Part shown: piece by piece, positions 8,896 to 17,985 of the stretch
How the letters are laid out: each line of letters starts with the position of its first letter
How positions within the stretch are numbered: position 1 is the first letter of the stretch
NCBI RefSeq assembly: GCF_037023745.1
Contig: NZ_CP146101.1
Span: 1,488,001 to 1,552,000, forward strand
Reading direction: 5' to 3'
Length of the DNA: 64,000 nt
Origin: Streptomyces sp. SCSIO 30461
Lineage (GTDB): Bacteria > Actinomycetota > Actinomycetes > Streptomycetales > Streptomycetaceae
Program-made: the position numbers and the translations under genes
Notes under the pieces: generated by a model
Database searches by the model: none
The model's input: only the letters and a program-made list of their open reading frames with translations
Told to the model about the DNA's origin: nothing

Positions 8896-9798
8896 ATGAC
8901 GGAGCTCCCAGCCCGTCGTCTGCTGCTGGTGCACGCGCACCCGGACGACGAGTCGATCAACAACGGTGCCACGATGGCGCGGTATGCCGCCGAGGGTGCC
9001 CTGGTCACCCTGGTGACCTGCACTCTCGGTGAGGAGGGCGAGGTCATCCCGCCCGCCCTCGCCCGGCTCACCGCCGACCGGGACGACGCGCTCGGCGCGC
9101 ACCGGATCGGGGAACTGGCCGCAGCCATGGCCGAGCTGGGTGTCACCGACCACCGCTTCCTCGGAGGCCCTGGGCGTTTCCGTGACTCCGGGATGATGGG
9201 ACTGCCGCAGAACCGGCGTGGCGGCGCCTTCTGGAGCGCGGACGTGGACGAGGCCGCGCACCTTCTCGTCGAGGTGGTCCGTTCGGTACGGCCGCAGGTC
9301 CTCATCACCTACGACCCGGACGGCGGCTACGGCCACCCCGACCACATCCAGGCGCACCGGGTCGCGATGCGGGCTGCCGAACTCGCCGCAGATCCGGCCG
9401 TCCGGCCGGACCTCGGCGAGCCGCACTCCATCGCCAAGATCTACTGGAACCGTGTGCCGAAGTCCGTCGCCGAAGACGGCTTCGCCGCGCTGCGTGCCGC
9501 CGGGATCTCCGGTGCGGTTCCCGGGATTTCCGGCATCGCGGGCATGGCGGATATTCCCGGTGTCGTGGATGACGCGTGCGTCACCGCCGTGATCGACGGC
9601 GGCGCCTACGCCGACCGCAAGGCCGCCGCGATGCGCGCGCATACAACCCAGATCGTGGTGGACGGTCCGTTTTTCGCGCTTTCGAATGGTCTTGGTCAGC
9701 CGCTGTTCACCACCGAGTGCTACGAGTTGGCGCGAGGCACGTCAGGCGCCCGCGCGGGCGAGTGCGAGTACGACCTGTTCGAGGGAGTGGGCCTGTGA
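8896..9798 (+). CDS. mshB: GlcNAc-inositol deacetylase MshB (mycothiol biosynthesis)
   Basis: 300-residue zinc deacetylase that removes acetate from GlcNAc-Ins, the second committed step to mycothiol. The LmbE/PIG-L metal site is intact: AHPDDE (zinc ligands His15 and Asp18, general base Asp17) and GGYGHPDH (His150 as third ligand). Length fits MshB; the related amidase Mca is close in sequence, but position after bldK and the length match SCO5126-type MshB. The last four bases (GTGA) are shared with the next gene, so the two are translationally coupled. Confidence 0.9.
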   Translation: MTELPARRLLLVHAHPDDESINNGATMARYAAEGALVTLVTCTLGEEGEVIPPALARLTADRDDALGAHRIGELAAAMAELGVTDHRFLGGPGRFRDSGMMGLPQNRRGGAFWSADVDEAAHLLVEVVRSVRPQVLITYDPDGGYGHPDHIQAHRVAMRAAELAADPAVRPDLGEPHSIAKIYWNRVPKSVAEDGFAALRAAGISGAVPGISGIAGMADIPGVVDDACVTAVIDGGAYADRKAAAMRAHTTQIVVDGPFFALSNGLGQPLFTTECYELARGTSGARAGECEYDLFEGVGL

Positions 9799-10289
9799 AG
9801 GAGCCGAAGGGGTCCAAGGGGCCGAGTGGGGCGCGGGGGCCGGGTGAGCGGCAGCGTCAGCAGAGCCGGGCGGCTCAGCCGAATGAGCTACCCCAGCCCG
9901 GAGCAGGGCTGGTCCGGTCGCTGAAACCCGCGCGGATCGCGGGCTATTTCGCGTTGCTGGTCCTCGGCTTCGTGGTGGGGGCGGCCGGTTCTCTGGTTCA
10001 GGCGGCCTGGTTCCCGGCCGGGTTGCTGCTCGCGCTCTTCGGCTGCGCGGGACTGTTCTGGGGAGGTATGCGCGCCGCCGGGACTCAGTTCGGGGCGTTG
10101 GTGCCGGCTGCCGGCTGGATGGTGGCGGTGCTGCTGCTGAGTGCCGGCCGTCCGGAAGGCGACGGCCTCTTCGTCGGCGGGCTCGGCGAGGTCCTGTTCC
10201 TGCTGGGAGGGGTGGCACTGGCTGTGATCTGTGCCACCATGACGCGGTCGTGGTCATCGGGCGGACGAACCGGCTCACTTGGCACGTGA
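9795..10289 (+). CDS. Four-helix membrane protein, probably DUF6113
   Basis: 164 residues. GTG 9795 overlaps the mshB stop (GTGA). After a charged, Pro/Gly/Gln-rich cytoplasmic tail (1-44) come four hydrophobic segments, about 48-69, 73-93, 99-117 and 126-148, with short loops and a short polar C-terminal tail. This matches an actinobacterial membrane family of unknown role (DUF6113, from memory). Coupling to mshB is conserved in streptomycetes as far as I recall, but no functional link to mycothiol is established. Confidence 0.8.
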   Translation: MKEPKGSKGPSGARGPGERQRQQSRAAQPNELPQPGAGLVRSLKPARIAGYFALLVLGFVVGAAGSLVQAAWFPAGLLLALFGCAGLFWGGMRAAGTQFGALVPAAGWMVAVLLLSAGRPEGDGLFVGGLGEVLFLLGGVALAVICATMTRSWSSGGRTGSLGT

Positions 10290-10475
10290 GGTGTCCTTCT
10301 CGGGCCGAAATGGCCGCTGTGGGTGTGTGGTGGCCGGCAGTGCGCGCACCGCTTCGTGTCCCCTGCCCACAGGTACCTGTCGACGGCGGCCAGTATGGTG
10401 GTGCGCGCTGCCGAGTCGCCCGAAGCAGTGGTACCAGTAGGAAGCGGGCGGCGGAGCCGATCGGGAGAACCTGCT

Positions 10476-12686
10476 TTGAGTCGTGAAACTGACAGTTCGT
10501 CCTCCGGCCCCCAGGGGGGCGGCGGAACCGCGTACCCCTCCGGTACACCGCCGTACGGATCGCGCCAGTATCCGTCGCTGCACCCCGCGCAGGACGCCCA
10601 GGATGAGAGCGCCGAAGCCGCTGCGAAGCCGGATGAGCCCAGGACAGAGACCACGCTGACCACGCGTATCCGGATCAATATCCCGGGCTCGCGGCCGATC
10701 CCGCCGGTCGTCATGCGTACGCCGATGAGCGATCTGGACGCCCGCCGTATGGCGGACGGGGCGAGAAGTACCGAGGGTGCGAAGAGTGCGAGCGGAGCGA
10801 AGAGCACGTCGGCTCCGATGAGTGCGCTCGGTCCGCTCGATACCCCGGGAACCCGGGGAGGCGCGGGAGAGCGGCCGGCCGAACGCACCGGCAGCACCGC
10901 CCGGCCCGTGGCGGTCGGCGAGACGCCGGACGCGTCCGCGCCCCTCCGGCCGCGCGACGCGGCTCCCGTCGAGGGAGAGGGCCCGGCCCAGGGGCCGGTG
11001 GACAAGCCGGCCGAGCAGAAGACGAGCGACTGGTTCGCGCCGCGCAAGTCGCCCACCCAGGCCTCCGTACCCGCGCAGGCCGCACCAGCCGCCCCTGCTG
11101 CCCCGGCGGCACGCACCGCGCCTCAGTCCGGCCCGCGTCCGCAGGGTGCGCTGGGAGCCGCCGGTCCCGCCGGTCCCACCCGGACCGGCGGTCCCGCGGG
11201 ACCCACCACCGGGCCGGTCACCGGAACCTCGCCCTTCGCCAAGGGGGACGCAAGCCCCGCAGGGGTGTCAGGAGCACCTGCGGCGCCGGGAGTTCCGGGT
11301 GCGACGGGGGGTGGTGCAGGTCGCGCCCCGAGGATGGGCGACGACACGGCCGTACTGACTCCGCAGTCACCGTCCGACACAGGCCCCACCGCCATGCCCG
11401 GACCGTCGACCCCCGCGGGCAATGTCTCCGGTGACACGCTGACCAGCGGTATCCCCGTGGTCCCGTCCCAGCAGCGCTCTCCGTTCGCGCCGCCGGACCC
11501 TATGGCCCCCATGGCGCCCACGGCCCCCTCCACTCCCGTGAGCGGTCCGGAGGTGAGCCCGTGGCCTTCGTCCGGCCCTGGGCCCGTTCGCGGCTCGGGC
11601 CCCGGGAGGGACTTCGACGCACGGGACCACGCCGCGCGGAACTTCCCCGGCCCGTCAGGACCGCCGTCACCGTTCGCGCAGGGTGCCCCGGCGCCCACTG
11701 GCGCGCAGGCTCAGGCCGAGGCCCCGCGCCCCGCGAAGCCGGCGAAGAAGGGGCGGTCCAAGGCCGTACTCGCGGGTGCCGGCGTGTTCGGTGTGCTGGT
11801 CGTCGCCTACGGCGCCGGACTGCTCCTCAACCACTCCGACGTCCCCAAGGGCACCACGGTTCTGGGCGTCGACATCGGTGGCGGCACCAAGGAGGAGGCG
11901 GTCTCCAAGCTGGACGCCGCCCTCGGTGACCGGGCCGCCGCCCCGCTGGAGCTCGCGGTGGGCGGCAAGAGGGAGAAGCTCGCTCCGGGCAATGCGGGAC
12001 TCGCCCTCGACAGCCAGGCGACCGTGCGGGCCGCAGCGGGCACCGACTACAACCCGGTCTCCGTCATCGGCTCCCTCTTCGGCGCCGAGCTGGTCGCCCA
12101 GCCGGTCTTCCCGGTGGACGAGGAGAAGCTCCAGGTCGCGCTCTCCGACCTGGCGATCGCCTCCGGCTCCGCCACCGAAGGGACGATCAGGTTCGAGCCC
12201 AACAAGGCCGTCGCCGTACCCGGCAAGGCGGGCGCGTCACTGGACGTCGGCAAGTCGGTGATCTCGGTGAAGGACGCCTATCGGGCCCAGGTCGGGACGG
12301 GCCGGCCGAATCTGGTCGAACTGCCCGTCGGTACCAGCGAGCCCACCGTCGACCAGGCCGAACTGGACCGGGCGATGAAGGAGTTCGCCGAGCCCGCCAT
12401 GTCCGGACTCGTCACGATCCAGGCGGGTGGCAAGCAGATTCAGTTCGGCCCCGCCCGTTCCCTGCCGAAGATCCTCTCGATGAAGGCCGTCAACGGTCGT
12501 CTGGTCGAGGTCTACGACAAGAAGGCGATCACGGAGCTGCTGGACGGCGTCTTCGACGGCATCACCATCACCAAGCGCGACGGCAAGGAGCGCCCGGTGT
12601 CAGCCGATGACGTCGCCTACGCGATGCAGAAGGCGCTGTTGGGCAAGACGCCAGAGGAGCGCACCCAGGAGATCGCGCTGAAGTGA
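10476..12686 (+). CDS. Large membrane-anchored VanW/YoaR-like surface protein with disordered N-terminal region
   Basis: 736 residues. TTG 10476 is chosen: GGGAGAA lies 8 bases upstream and the preceding frame is arginine-rich shadow. Residues 1 to about 425 are low complexity (Pro, Gly, Ala, Ser, Thr) and presumably cytoplasmic and disordered. One transmembrane helix (about 429-449, KAVLAGAGVFGVLVVAYGAG) follows a basic KKGRSK stop signal. The outside part (450-736) has VPKGTTVLGVDIGG, typical of the putative peptidoglycan-binding domain found with VanW (PG_binding_4), apparently in two copies. The VanW domain proper is not evident. Likely a cell-wall-associated structural protein. Confidence 0.8.
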   Translation: MSRETDSSSSGPQGGGGTAYPSGTPPYGSRQYPSLHPAQDAQDESAEAAAKPDEPRTETTLTTRIRINIPGSRPIPPVVMRTPMSDLDARRMADGARSTEGAKSASGAKSTSAPMSALGPLDTPGTRGGAGERPAERTGSTARPVAVGETPDASAPLRPRDAAPVEGEGPAQGPVDKPAEQKTSDWFAPRKSPTQASVPAQAAPAAPAAPAARTAPQSGPRPQGALGAAGPAGPTRTGGPAGPTTGPVTGTSPFAKGDASPAGVSGAPAAPGVPGATGGGAGRAPRMGDDTAVLTPQSPSDTGPTAMPGPSTPAGNVSGDTLTSGIPVVPSQQRSPFAPPDPMAPMAPTAPSTPVSGPEVSPWPSSGPGPVRGSGPGRDFDARDHAARNFPGPSGPPSPFAQGAPAPTGAQAQAEAPRPAKPAKKGRSKAVLAGAGVFGVLVVAYGAGLLLNHSDVPKGTTVLGVDIGGGTKEEAVSKLDAALGDRAAAPLELAVGGKREKLAPGNAGLALDSQATVRAAAGTDYNPVSVIGSLFGAELVAQPVFPVDEEKLQVALSDLAIASGSATEGTIRFEPNKAVAVPGKAGASLDVGKSVISVKDAYRAQVGTGRPNLVELPVGTSEPTVDQAELDRAMKEFAEPAMSGLVTIQAGGKQIQFGPARSLPKILSMKAVNGRLVEVYDKKAITELLDGVFDGITITKRDGKERPVSADDVAYAMQKALLGKTPEERTQEIALK

Positions 12687-12698
12687 GCACCCCTGGTC

Positions 12699-13049
12699 TC
12701 AGCGTTCCGCCGGGCGCACCGTCCGCGGACCCGCGCACCGGGCTCCGACGGCCCGTACCCGGTCGCGCAGCTCGCGATCGGCCGTGACCACCACGCAGCC
12801 TTCTCCGGCGTACCGGGCGGCCAGTCGCACGATCAGATCGTCCCCGCTGCCGTGGGCGGACTCCACCCGCACACCGGGTACGGACTCGACGCCCCGGGCA
12901 GCGCCCTCGACGACCAGGATGATCTCTTCGTCACCGGCCCTCGACGCCAATCGGTCTCGCAGCCGCTCGGCGGCACCACGGCGGTCCTTCCACCAACCGT
13001 CGGGCACCGAGCCCACCACGTTCGCCCCGTCCACGATCAACACGGCCAC
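12699..13049 (-). CDS. NYN/PIN-like domain protein (YacP-type putative RNase)
   Basis: 116 residues with the fold of NYN nucleases: VLIVDGANVVGS at the start supplies the first acidic residue, GSGDDLIVRLA the second pair, and VVVTADRELRDR the third. This resembles YacP/Rae1-type proteins but lacks the C-terminal extension. GTG 13049 lies 3 bases after the stop of the transglutaminase-like gene, so it is the last gene of a three-gene operon. Function inferred from fold only. Confidence 0.75.
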   Translation of the reverse strand: MAVLIVDGANVVGSVPDGWWKDRRGAAERLRDRLASRAGDEEIILVVEGAARGVESVPGVRVESAHGSGDDLIVRLAARYAGEGCVVVTADRELRDRVRAVGARCAGPRTVRPAER

Positions 13050-13052
13050 ACC

Positions 13053-13892
13053 TCAGTTCAGCATCGACCGGGCCGCGTTCGCGCGCTGCCTGATCATCGC
13101 CGCCGCAGTGGGTTCCATCGCCGAGACGATGTCCGCGTACGCGTCCATCTCCGCCGCGCCTGTGAGGAAGTCTCCGCGCTGGACCAGGAGTTGGGCGCGC
13201 TCGAAGCGCAGGCGGGCCGGGTGCGAGGGGAGCAGCAGGGAGAGCTCGACGGCCCACAGGCCCACGTCCGAGCGCTCCGGGCGGGCGGCCGACCAGGCGC
13301 GGATGTTGTTGAGGACACGCAGCACGATCTCCAGCGGCCCGGCCGGGGCCAGCATCGATGAGTCGAGCGGTTCGCCGGTCGCACCGGCGACCAGCAGTTC
13401 CGCGTCCGCGCCGGTGAGCAGTCCGCCGCCGGTGAACGGGTCGGCGAGCACCGGCTCGGACGGATCGCCGAAACCGACCACGAAGTGGCCCGGTAGGGCC
13501 ACCCCGTAGGCCGGTGCGCCCGCTCGGCGGGCGACTTCCAGCCAGACCACGGAGAGCAGGATTGGCAGCCCCCGGCGGCGGCGCAGGACCTCGGGCAGCA
13601 GCGATGACTCCAGGCGCTGGTAGCAGCCGGGAGTGCCGTGGAAGCCGCAGCGCTCGCCCAGTAGCGAGGCGAGTGCCGCCACCCATGCCTCCGGGCCCCT
13701 GATGCCGTACGGCAGCAGTCCCGCGAGCCGGTCGAGCTCGATCTGCGCCGCGTCCAGAGCGGTCTCGTCCAGAGCCGGGTCCGCCTCGGCCCCGACGAGC
13801 AGGCACAGCGTCGCGAGATCCGGCCGCTCGGATCGTGCCTCGTCGGCGAACCGGCTGCGCCACGGACGGGCCTCGGGTGGTGGAGGGTGCAT
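13053..13892 (-). CDS. Transglutaminase-like SirB1/UPF0162 family protein
   Basis: 279 residues. An N-terminal transglutaminase-like domain (LLVGAEADPALDETALD; GLPILLSVVWLEVARRAG; PGHFVVGFGD) is followed by a TPR-like helical tail (LLLPSHPARLRFERAQLLVQ). The family is conserved but its activity is unknown; the catalytic Cys of true transglutaminases is not obvious here. ATG 13892 is chosen because upstream residues are antisense to the GNAT gene; its ribosome site is weak. It sits between a GNAT and a NYN gene, 26 and 3 bases away. Confidence 0.8.
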   Translation of the reverse strand: MHPPPPEARPWRSRFADEARSERPDLATLCLLVGAEADPALDETALDAAQIELDRLAGLLPYGIRGPEAWVAALASLLGERCGFHGTPGCYQRLESSLLPEVLRRRRGLPILLSVVWLEVARRAGAPAYGVALPGHFVVGFGDPSEPVLADPFTGGGLLTGADAELLVAGATGEPLDSSMLAPAGPLEIVLRVLNNIRAWSAARPERSDVGLWAVELSLLLPSHPARLRFERAQLLVQRGDFLTGAAEMDAYADIVSAMEPTAAAMIRQRANAARSMLN

Positions 13893-13918
13893 ATGCGTCT
13901 CGTACCCGTTCAGGAAGA

Positions 13919-14968
13919 TCAGAAGTGCTCGGAGGACCCGGTGGTGTGCCGGAAGTGGTGGTAGAGGTGATGGGTCGCGAAGCCCAGCCCCTCGTACATC
14001 GCGCGGGCGTGGTCGTTGTCCGACTCGACCTGGAGCCAGGCGGCCGAAGCGCCCTCTTCCAGCGCCCGGCGCGCCAGTGCCGCCATCACGGCCTTGGCCA
14101 GCCCCTGCCTGCGGCGGGCCGGGTCGACCTCCACCGCCATGAAGCCCGCCCAGCGTCCGTCGACGACACAGCGGCCGATGGCCGCAGGCACCCCGGGCTC
14201 GCCGGGCACGGTGGCGAACCACACCGAAGGCCCGCTGGAGAGCACCGCGCGCACATGGGGCCCGGGGGCGTCGAACCGCTGGTACCGGCGCAGCCAGTCC
14301 TCGTCGAAGGAACGGTCGATCCGCACCAGGGAGACGTCGGTGTCCAGGTCGCCGACCGGCGCGAGACCGCCCACCCGCAACTCCGTCGTGACCTCGCGCA
14401 CCCAGCCGCGTCGCTCCAGCTCCGCGCAGAGCGCCTCCTGGGTGCCCTCCGCGCCCGTCGCCGCCTGTATGCAGGCGGGCAAGCCCCGTGTCCGGTACCA
14501 GGCCCCCACCCGCTCCAGCGCCTCATCCAGAGGCAGGCCCGGATCACCGAGGGGCAGCACCGAGTTCGCCCGCCGGGTGAACCCCGAGGCCGCCCGCAGC
14601 AGCCACTCGCCGAGCGGCTCGCTCTCGACCGGCTGCCAAGCCCGCGCCGAGATCCGCGCAAGCTCCTCGAACGACGCTGCCGGAAGTCCTCGCCGACGCG
14701 CCGGAGCCGTGGGGACGACCTTGCCCGCGACCAGCGAAGTTTCCGGGATTCGGACGATCTCCCCGGTCCTTCGTGTGATCACCAGCACACCCTCGTCCCA
14801 GGATGTGAGAACTCCGACCGCGTCGGTGAACGTCCCGCCGATGCCGCCGGCCTCGGCGAGCCTTCGTACACTTACTCGTTTTCCCACGTCAAGAGGGGTG
14901 ATACGGACCTCCCACTGTCCGCTCGCAGTGAATTCCACAGCTCGGTCCGCCCCTCCTGTTCGGATCAT
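13919..14968 (-). CDS. GNAT N-acetyltransferase with extra N-terminal domain
   Basis: 349 residues. The C-terminal third is a canonical GNAT domain: VVDGRWAGFMAVEVDPARR strand, RRQGLAKAV acetyl-CoA loop and AWLQVESDNDHARAMYEGLGF at the end. The N-terminal 80 residues (ITPLDVGKRVSVRRL, then VGVLTSWDEGVLVITRRTGE) form a small beta-barrel-like domain found ahead of this GNAT subfamily in actinobacteria, and the middle may be a degenerate GNAT repeat. Substrate unknown. First gene of the operon with the transglutaminase-like and NYN genes; diverges from fdxA. Confidence 0.85.
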   Translation of the reverse strand: MIRTGGADRAVEFTASGQWEVRITPLDVGKRVSVRRLAEAGGIGGTFTDAVGVLTSWDEGVLVITRRTGEIVRIPETSLVAGKVVPTAPARRRGLPAASFEELARISARAWQPVESEPLGEWLLRAASGFTRRANSVLPLGDPGLPLDEALERVGAWYRTRGLPACIQAATGAEGTQEALCAELERRGWVREVTTELRVGGLAPVGDLDTDVSLVRIDRSFDEDWLRRYQRFDAPGPHVRAVLSSGPSVWFATVPGEPGVPAAIGRCVVDGRWAGFMAVEVDPARRRQGLAKAVMAALARRALEEGASAAWLQVESDNDHARAMYEGLGFATHHLYHHFRHTTGSSEHF

Positions 14969-14982
14969 CCCCAGGAACGGAG

Positions 14983-14988
14983 ATACTA
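14983..14988 (-). promoter_or_regulatory. Possible -10 for the GNAT operon
   Basis: TAGTAT on the minus strand lies 14 bases before the start codon, in the 109-base divergent space shared with fdxA. A transcript from it would have a leader of only a few bases. Confidence 0.35.
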
Positions 14989-15077
14989 GGTGCGGGCATC
15001 GACGACGCCGCGCTCCCGCGCAGCCCCGCGGCGAGCCGCAGACCGGACGCCGCGCCCTACCGAGGAGGAACGACAGC

Positions 15078-15398
15078 GTGACCTACGTCATTGCGCAGCC
15101 TTGTGTCGACGTCAAGGACAAGGCGTGCATCGAGGAGTGCCCCGTCGACTGCATCTACGAGGGCCAGCGGTCCTTGTACATCCACCCGGACGAATGCGTC
15201 GACTGCGGTGCCTGCGAGCCGGTGTGCCCGGTCGAGGCGATCTTCTACGAGGACGACACTCCGGAGGAGTGGAAGGACTACTACAAGGCGAACGTCGAGT
15301 TCTTCGACGAGCTCGGCTCGCCCGGTGGCGCCTCCAAGCTCGGCCTGATCGAGCGCGACCACCCCTTCATCGCCGCCCTGCCGCCGCAGAACGGCTGA
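15078..15398 (+). CDS. fdxA: Seven-iron ferredoxin FdxA
   Basis: 106-residue small electron carrier. GTG 15078 follows CGAGGAGGAA. Cysteines at 9, 17, 21, 25, 40, 43, 46 and 50 give the [3Fe-4S]/[4Fe-4S] pattern (C9, C17, C50 for the first; C21, C40, C43, C46 for the second). The C-terminal extension (YKANVEFFDELGSPGGA) is typical of actinobacterial FdxA. Lies 97 bases ahead of dapC and probably shares its transcript. Confidence 0.93.
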   Translation: MTYVIAQPCVDVKDKACIEECPVDCIYEGQRSLYIHPDECVDCGACEPVCPVEAIFYEDDTPEEWKDYYKANVEFFDELGSPGGASKLGLIERDHPFIAALPPQNG

Positions 15399-15495
15399 TC
15401 CTGCGATCCCGGTCCCGTACGGTGCGTCCGCCGTACGGGACCGCGGCGTTTGTGTCGCACCTCGGTGCGACTACGAGATCGAGAAAGTGAGCACC

Positions 15496-16590
15496 GTGTC
15501 CGCAGTCTCCTCACGTCTCCCCGTCTTCCCCTGGGACAAGCTGGAGCCGTACAAGGCGACCGCCGCCGCCCACCCCGACGGCATCGTCGACCTCTCCGTC
15601 GGCACGCCTGTCGATCCGGTTCCGGCCGTCGTCCAGCAGGCCCTGATCGCCGCCGCGGACTCGCCCGGCTATCCGACGGTGTGGGGCACGACCGCGCTGC
15701 GCGACGCCCTGGTGGCTTGGTGCGAACGGCGGCTCGGCGCGGTCTCGTTCGCCCACTCGAACGTGCTGCCGGTGATGGGGTCCAAGGAGCTGGTCGCCTG
15801 GCTGCCGACGCAGCTCGGTCTGGGCGCCGGTGACACGGTCGCGTACCCCCGGCTGGCCTACCCGACGTACGAGGTCGGGGCCAGGCTGTGCGGGGCGGCG
15901 CCCGTGGTCTACGACGATCCCACCGAGCTGGACCCGGCCGGGCTGAAGCTGCTGTGGCTGAACTCGCCGTCGAACCCCACCGGCCGGGTGCTGCCCAAGG
16001 ACGAGCTGACCCGGATCGTGGCCTGGGCGCGCGAGCACGGGGTGCTGGTGTTCAGTGACGAGTGCTACCTGGAGCTGGGTTGGGAGACCGAGCCGGTGTC
16101 CGTGCTGCATCCGGACGTCTGCGGGGGTACGTACGAGGGCATCGTGTCCGTCCACTCGCTGTCCAAGCGTTCGAACCTGGCCGGCTACCGCGCCGCGTTC
16201 ATCGCCGGTGACGCGGCGGTGCTCGGCGAGCTGCTGGGGATCCGCAAGCACGGCGGAATGATGACGCCCGCGCCGGTACAGGCGGCGACCGTGGCGGCCC
16301 TCGGCGACGACACCCATGTCGCCGAGCAGCGGGCGCGGTACGCAGCCAGGCGCTCGGCGCTGCGTGAGGCGCTGCGGGGGCACGGCTTCCGGATCGAGCA
16401 CAGCGAGGCCAGCCTCTATCTGTGGGCGACCCGCGACGAAACCTGCTGGGACACCGTCGCCCATCTGGCCGAGCTGGGCATCCTGGTGGCTCCAGGGGAC
16501 TTCTACGGGCCCGCCGGCGAGCGTTTCGTACGGGTCGCCTTCACGGCGACGGACGAGCGCGTCGAGACGGCGGTCAAGCGGCTGGGCTGA
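15496..16590 (+). CDS. dapC: N-succinyldiaminopimelate aminotransferase DapC
   Basis: 364-residue class I/II PLP aminotransferase of the lysine/meso-DAP route: it transaminates succinyl-amino-ketopimelate. PLP lysine is Lys224 in SLSKRSNLAGYR; NSPSNPTGRVLP and the FSDECYLELGW segment complete the PLP site. The family with SLSKRSNL is DapC in actinobacteria. GTG 15496 is chosen with GAGAAAG 8 bases upstream; GTG 15487 is an alternative that adds three residues. It follows fdxA closely and dapE lies 2.5 kb downstream, supporting the pathway. A strong hairpin ends it. Confidence 0.9.
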   Translation: MSAVSSRLPVFPWDKLEPYKATAAAHPDGIVDLSVGTPVDPVPAVVQQALIAAADSPGYPTVWGTTALRDALVAWCERRLGAVSFAHSNVLPVMGSKELVAWLPTQLGLGAGDTVAYPRLAYPTYEVGARLCGAAPVVYDDPTELDPAGLKLLWLNSPSNPTGRVLPKDELTRIVAWAREHGVLVFSDECYLELGWETEPVSVLHPDVCGGTYEGIVSVHSLSKRSNLAGYRAAFIAGDAAVLGELLGIRKHGGMMTPAPVQAATVAALGDDTHVAEQRARYAARRSALREALRGHGFRIEHSEASLYLWATRDETCWDTVAHLAELGILVAPGDFYGPAGERFVRVAFTATDERVETAVKRLG

Positions 16591-16624
16591 GGCTGCGAGA
16601 GCCGCGGCACGGCGATGCCGTGAA

Positions 16625-16652
16625 CCGGCGAGTTCCGGCGAGTTCCGGCGAG
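16625..16652. repeat. 10-bp tandem repeat after dapC
   Basis: CCGGCGAGTT twice, then CCGGCGAG, just downstream of the dapC stop and before the terminator hairpin. Noncoding on both strands. Confidence 0.7.
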
Positions 16653-16665
16653 GCGCGCGGCAGAC

Positions 16666-16716
16666 GGAAGGGGCCCCGGGGGGCACATATGACGCTGTGC
16701 TCCCGAGGCCCCTTCC
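16666..16716. terminator. Bidirectional hairpin between dapC and the secreted protein gene
   Basis: Perfect 10-bp arms GGAAGGGGCC / GGCCCCTTCC enclosing 31 bases that contain further C/G complementarity (CCGGGG and CCCGAG). Placed between convergent genes. Confidence 0.7.
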
Positions 16717-16744
16717 CTATGGACGCCGACGCCGGGGCCTGCTC

Positions 16745-17500
16745 CTAGCGGGCGGCGGGCAGCGTGTGCGCCGGGAGGGTGTCGACGGGCAGCACGCTCA
16801 CCGGGGCCGGGGCGGCCGGGAGCTCGGCCCCCGGGAGGGTGTCGACGGGCAGCACGCTCAGAGGAGTGCCGGGGACCGCCGGAGTCGCGGGGAGCTCGGC
16901 CTTGGGAAGCAGGGTCGCCGGGAGCGGTGTGGCGGGGACCGCCGGAGTGGCGATCGGCATTGTGGCCGGGACCGGAGCGACCTGCAGCGCCTCGGTGGGG
17001 AGCGCGGGGGCCGGGAGGGTGCGGGAGGGGATCGGCGTGGTCGCCATCGGGTCGGCAGGGAGCGCGTCGGCGGGCAGCGTGGTGCCTGCAGCCGGCACCC
17101 CGGCGGGCAGTGCCTCGGCCGTGGGCAGGCCCCGTGAGACCGTCGCGGACCCGGTCTCCCCCATCAGGGAGGTCGCGGAGTCGACGGCCTGCCCGGCCGT
17201 CTCCTGGGCGGCGGGGGCGCCGGTGCGGGCGGTCTGGGTGAAGGTGCTGTTCGCGACCGGGAGTGCCGTGCCGACCAGCTTCCCGCCGGCCTCCTGCGCC
17301 GTCGTGGCGGCCTTCTGCGCCGTACCGTCCGTGGCGTCGCCGACCGCGACGCCGTCGAGCTGGGTCAGCCCGCCGCCCAGGTCATGGGCGGGCGTGAGGT
17401 CCACGGCGCTCGCGGAGCCGGCCGCACCGACCACGGGAGCTGCACCGGCTGCGACGAGCAGCGCGGCACGGGCGATCCGACGGGTCAGGGGGAGGGACAT
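16745..17500 (-). CDS. Secreted Ala/Pro-rich protein with internal repeats
   Basis: 251 residues. A signal peptide (about 1-32, ending AGSASA before VDL) is followed by a helical-looking part (to about 110) and then a Pro/Ala/Leu-rich tail built of loose repeats around TLPADALPAD and LPATP. The nine-residue unit SVLPVDTLP occurs twice near the C terminus. GTG/ATG choice: ATG 17500 follows GAAGGAGC. No enzymatic motif is visible; likely an exported wall- or surface-associated protein of streptomycetes. I do not recognise a named family. Confidence 0.75.
   Translation of the reverse strand: MSLPLTRRIARAALLVAAGAAPVVGAAGSASAVDLTPAHDLGGGLTQLDGVAVGDATDGTAQKAATTAQEAGGKLVGTALPVANSTFTQTARTGAPAAQETAGQAVDSATSLMGETGSATVSRGLPTAEALPAGVPAAGTTLPADALPADPMATTPIPSRTLPAPALPTEALQVAPVPATMPIATPAVPATPLPATLLPKAELPATPAVPGTPLSVLPVDTLPGAELPAAPAPVSVLPVDTLPAHTLPAAR
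16771..16860. repeat. Two exact 30-bp direct repeats inside the secreted protein gene
   Basis: The 30 bases starting CCGGGAGGGTGTCGACGGGC at 16771-16800 recur without change at 16831-16860, 60 bases apart. They encode the repeated SVLPVDTLP unit. Absence of silent changes suggests a recent duplication or gene conversion. Confidence 0.9.
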
Positions 17501-17985
17501 GGTGCTCCTTCGACGAGAACGTTTCGGTGTTGCCTATTGGGCGATCGGACGCCATGACAACCGCTCGTGGGGCAGGGATGGTTGCGGTACGCCAAGGTAA
17601 AGAGTCGGTAATGCATCGCATAATCAGCCGGGGACAAAAACGGGCGAACAATGCCTGTCCAGACAGTCTGCTGAACCGTCACTTCCCCTTTGGCGCAAGG
17701 GAAGTGACGTGTTGCGTCGAACGTCGTCGAATGAGTCCGGGGAATATCGCCCGATGTATCGGCGGTGACCCCTTCCGGGTGATGTCCCGGACATATGCCC
17801 GACCCCGGATAGGGGACTGTCTGGCCTATCGAGGCGGCCTGCAGGCGGTGCCCATGGAGCCGATGGGCCCTGCCCGCGCCGACCGGCCACCCGGCCATCC
17901 GCAACCCCCCGGTCATCCGCCGTCAGGGCGGAACGGCGGACCGAGCCGGACGCCAGGGCCGCGGGGGCGCAGCACCGAACGTGCC
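17501..17985. other. 485-base intergenic region, promoter side of the secreted protein gene
   Basis: No convincing gene on either strand. It is less GC-rich than its surroundings (for example AATAATCAGCCGGGGACAAA-like stretches near 17610-17645). It holds one strong inverted repeat (17677-17709) and must contain the promoter of the secreted protein gene, transcribed leftward. The rightward neighbour ends here, so its 3' end is also inside. Confidence 0.6.
17677..17709. repeat. Perfect 11-bp inverted repeat
   Basis: CGTCACTTCCC, 11-base spacer CTTTGGCGCAA, GGGAAGTGACG. It lies about 180 bases upstream of the secreted protein start and about 280 bases beyond the stop of the lysozyme-like gene, so it is either a terminator or an operator. 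No T-run accompanies it. Confidence 0.6.

Noticed and set aside
16625..16652. CRISPR-type repeat
   Set aside because: Only 2.8 copies of 10 bp with no spacers; simple tandem repeat.
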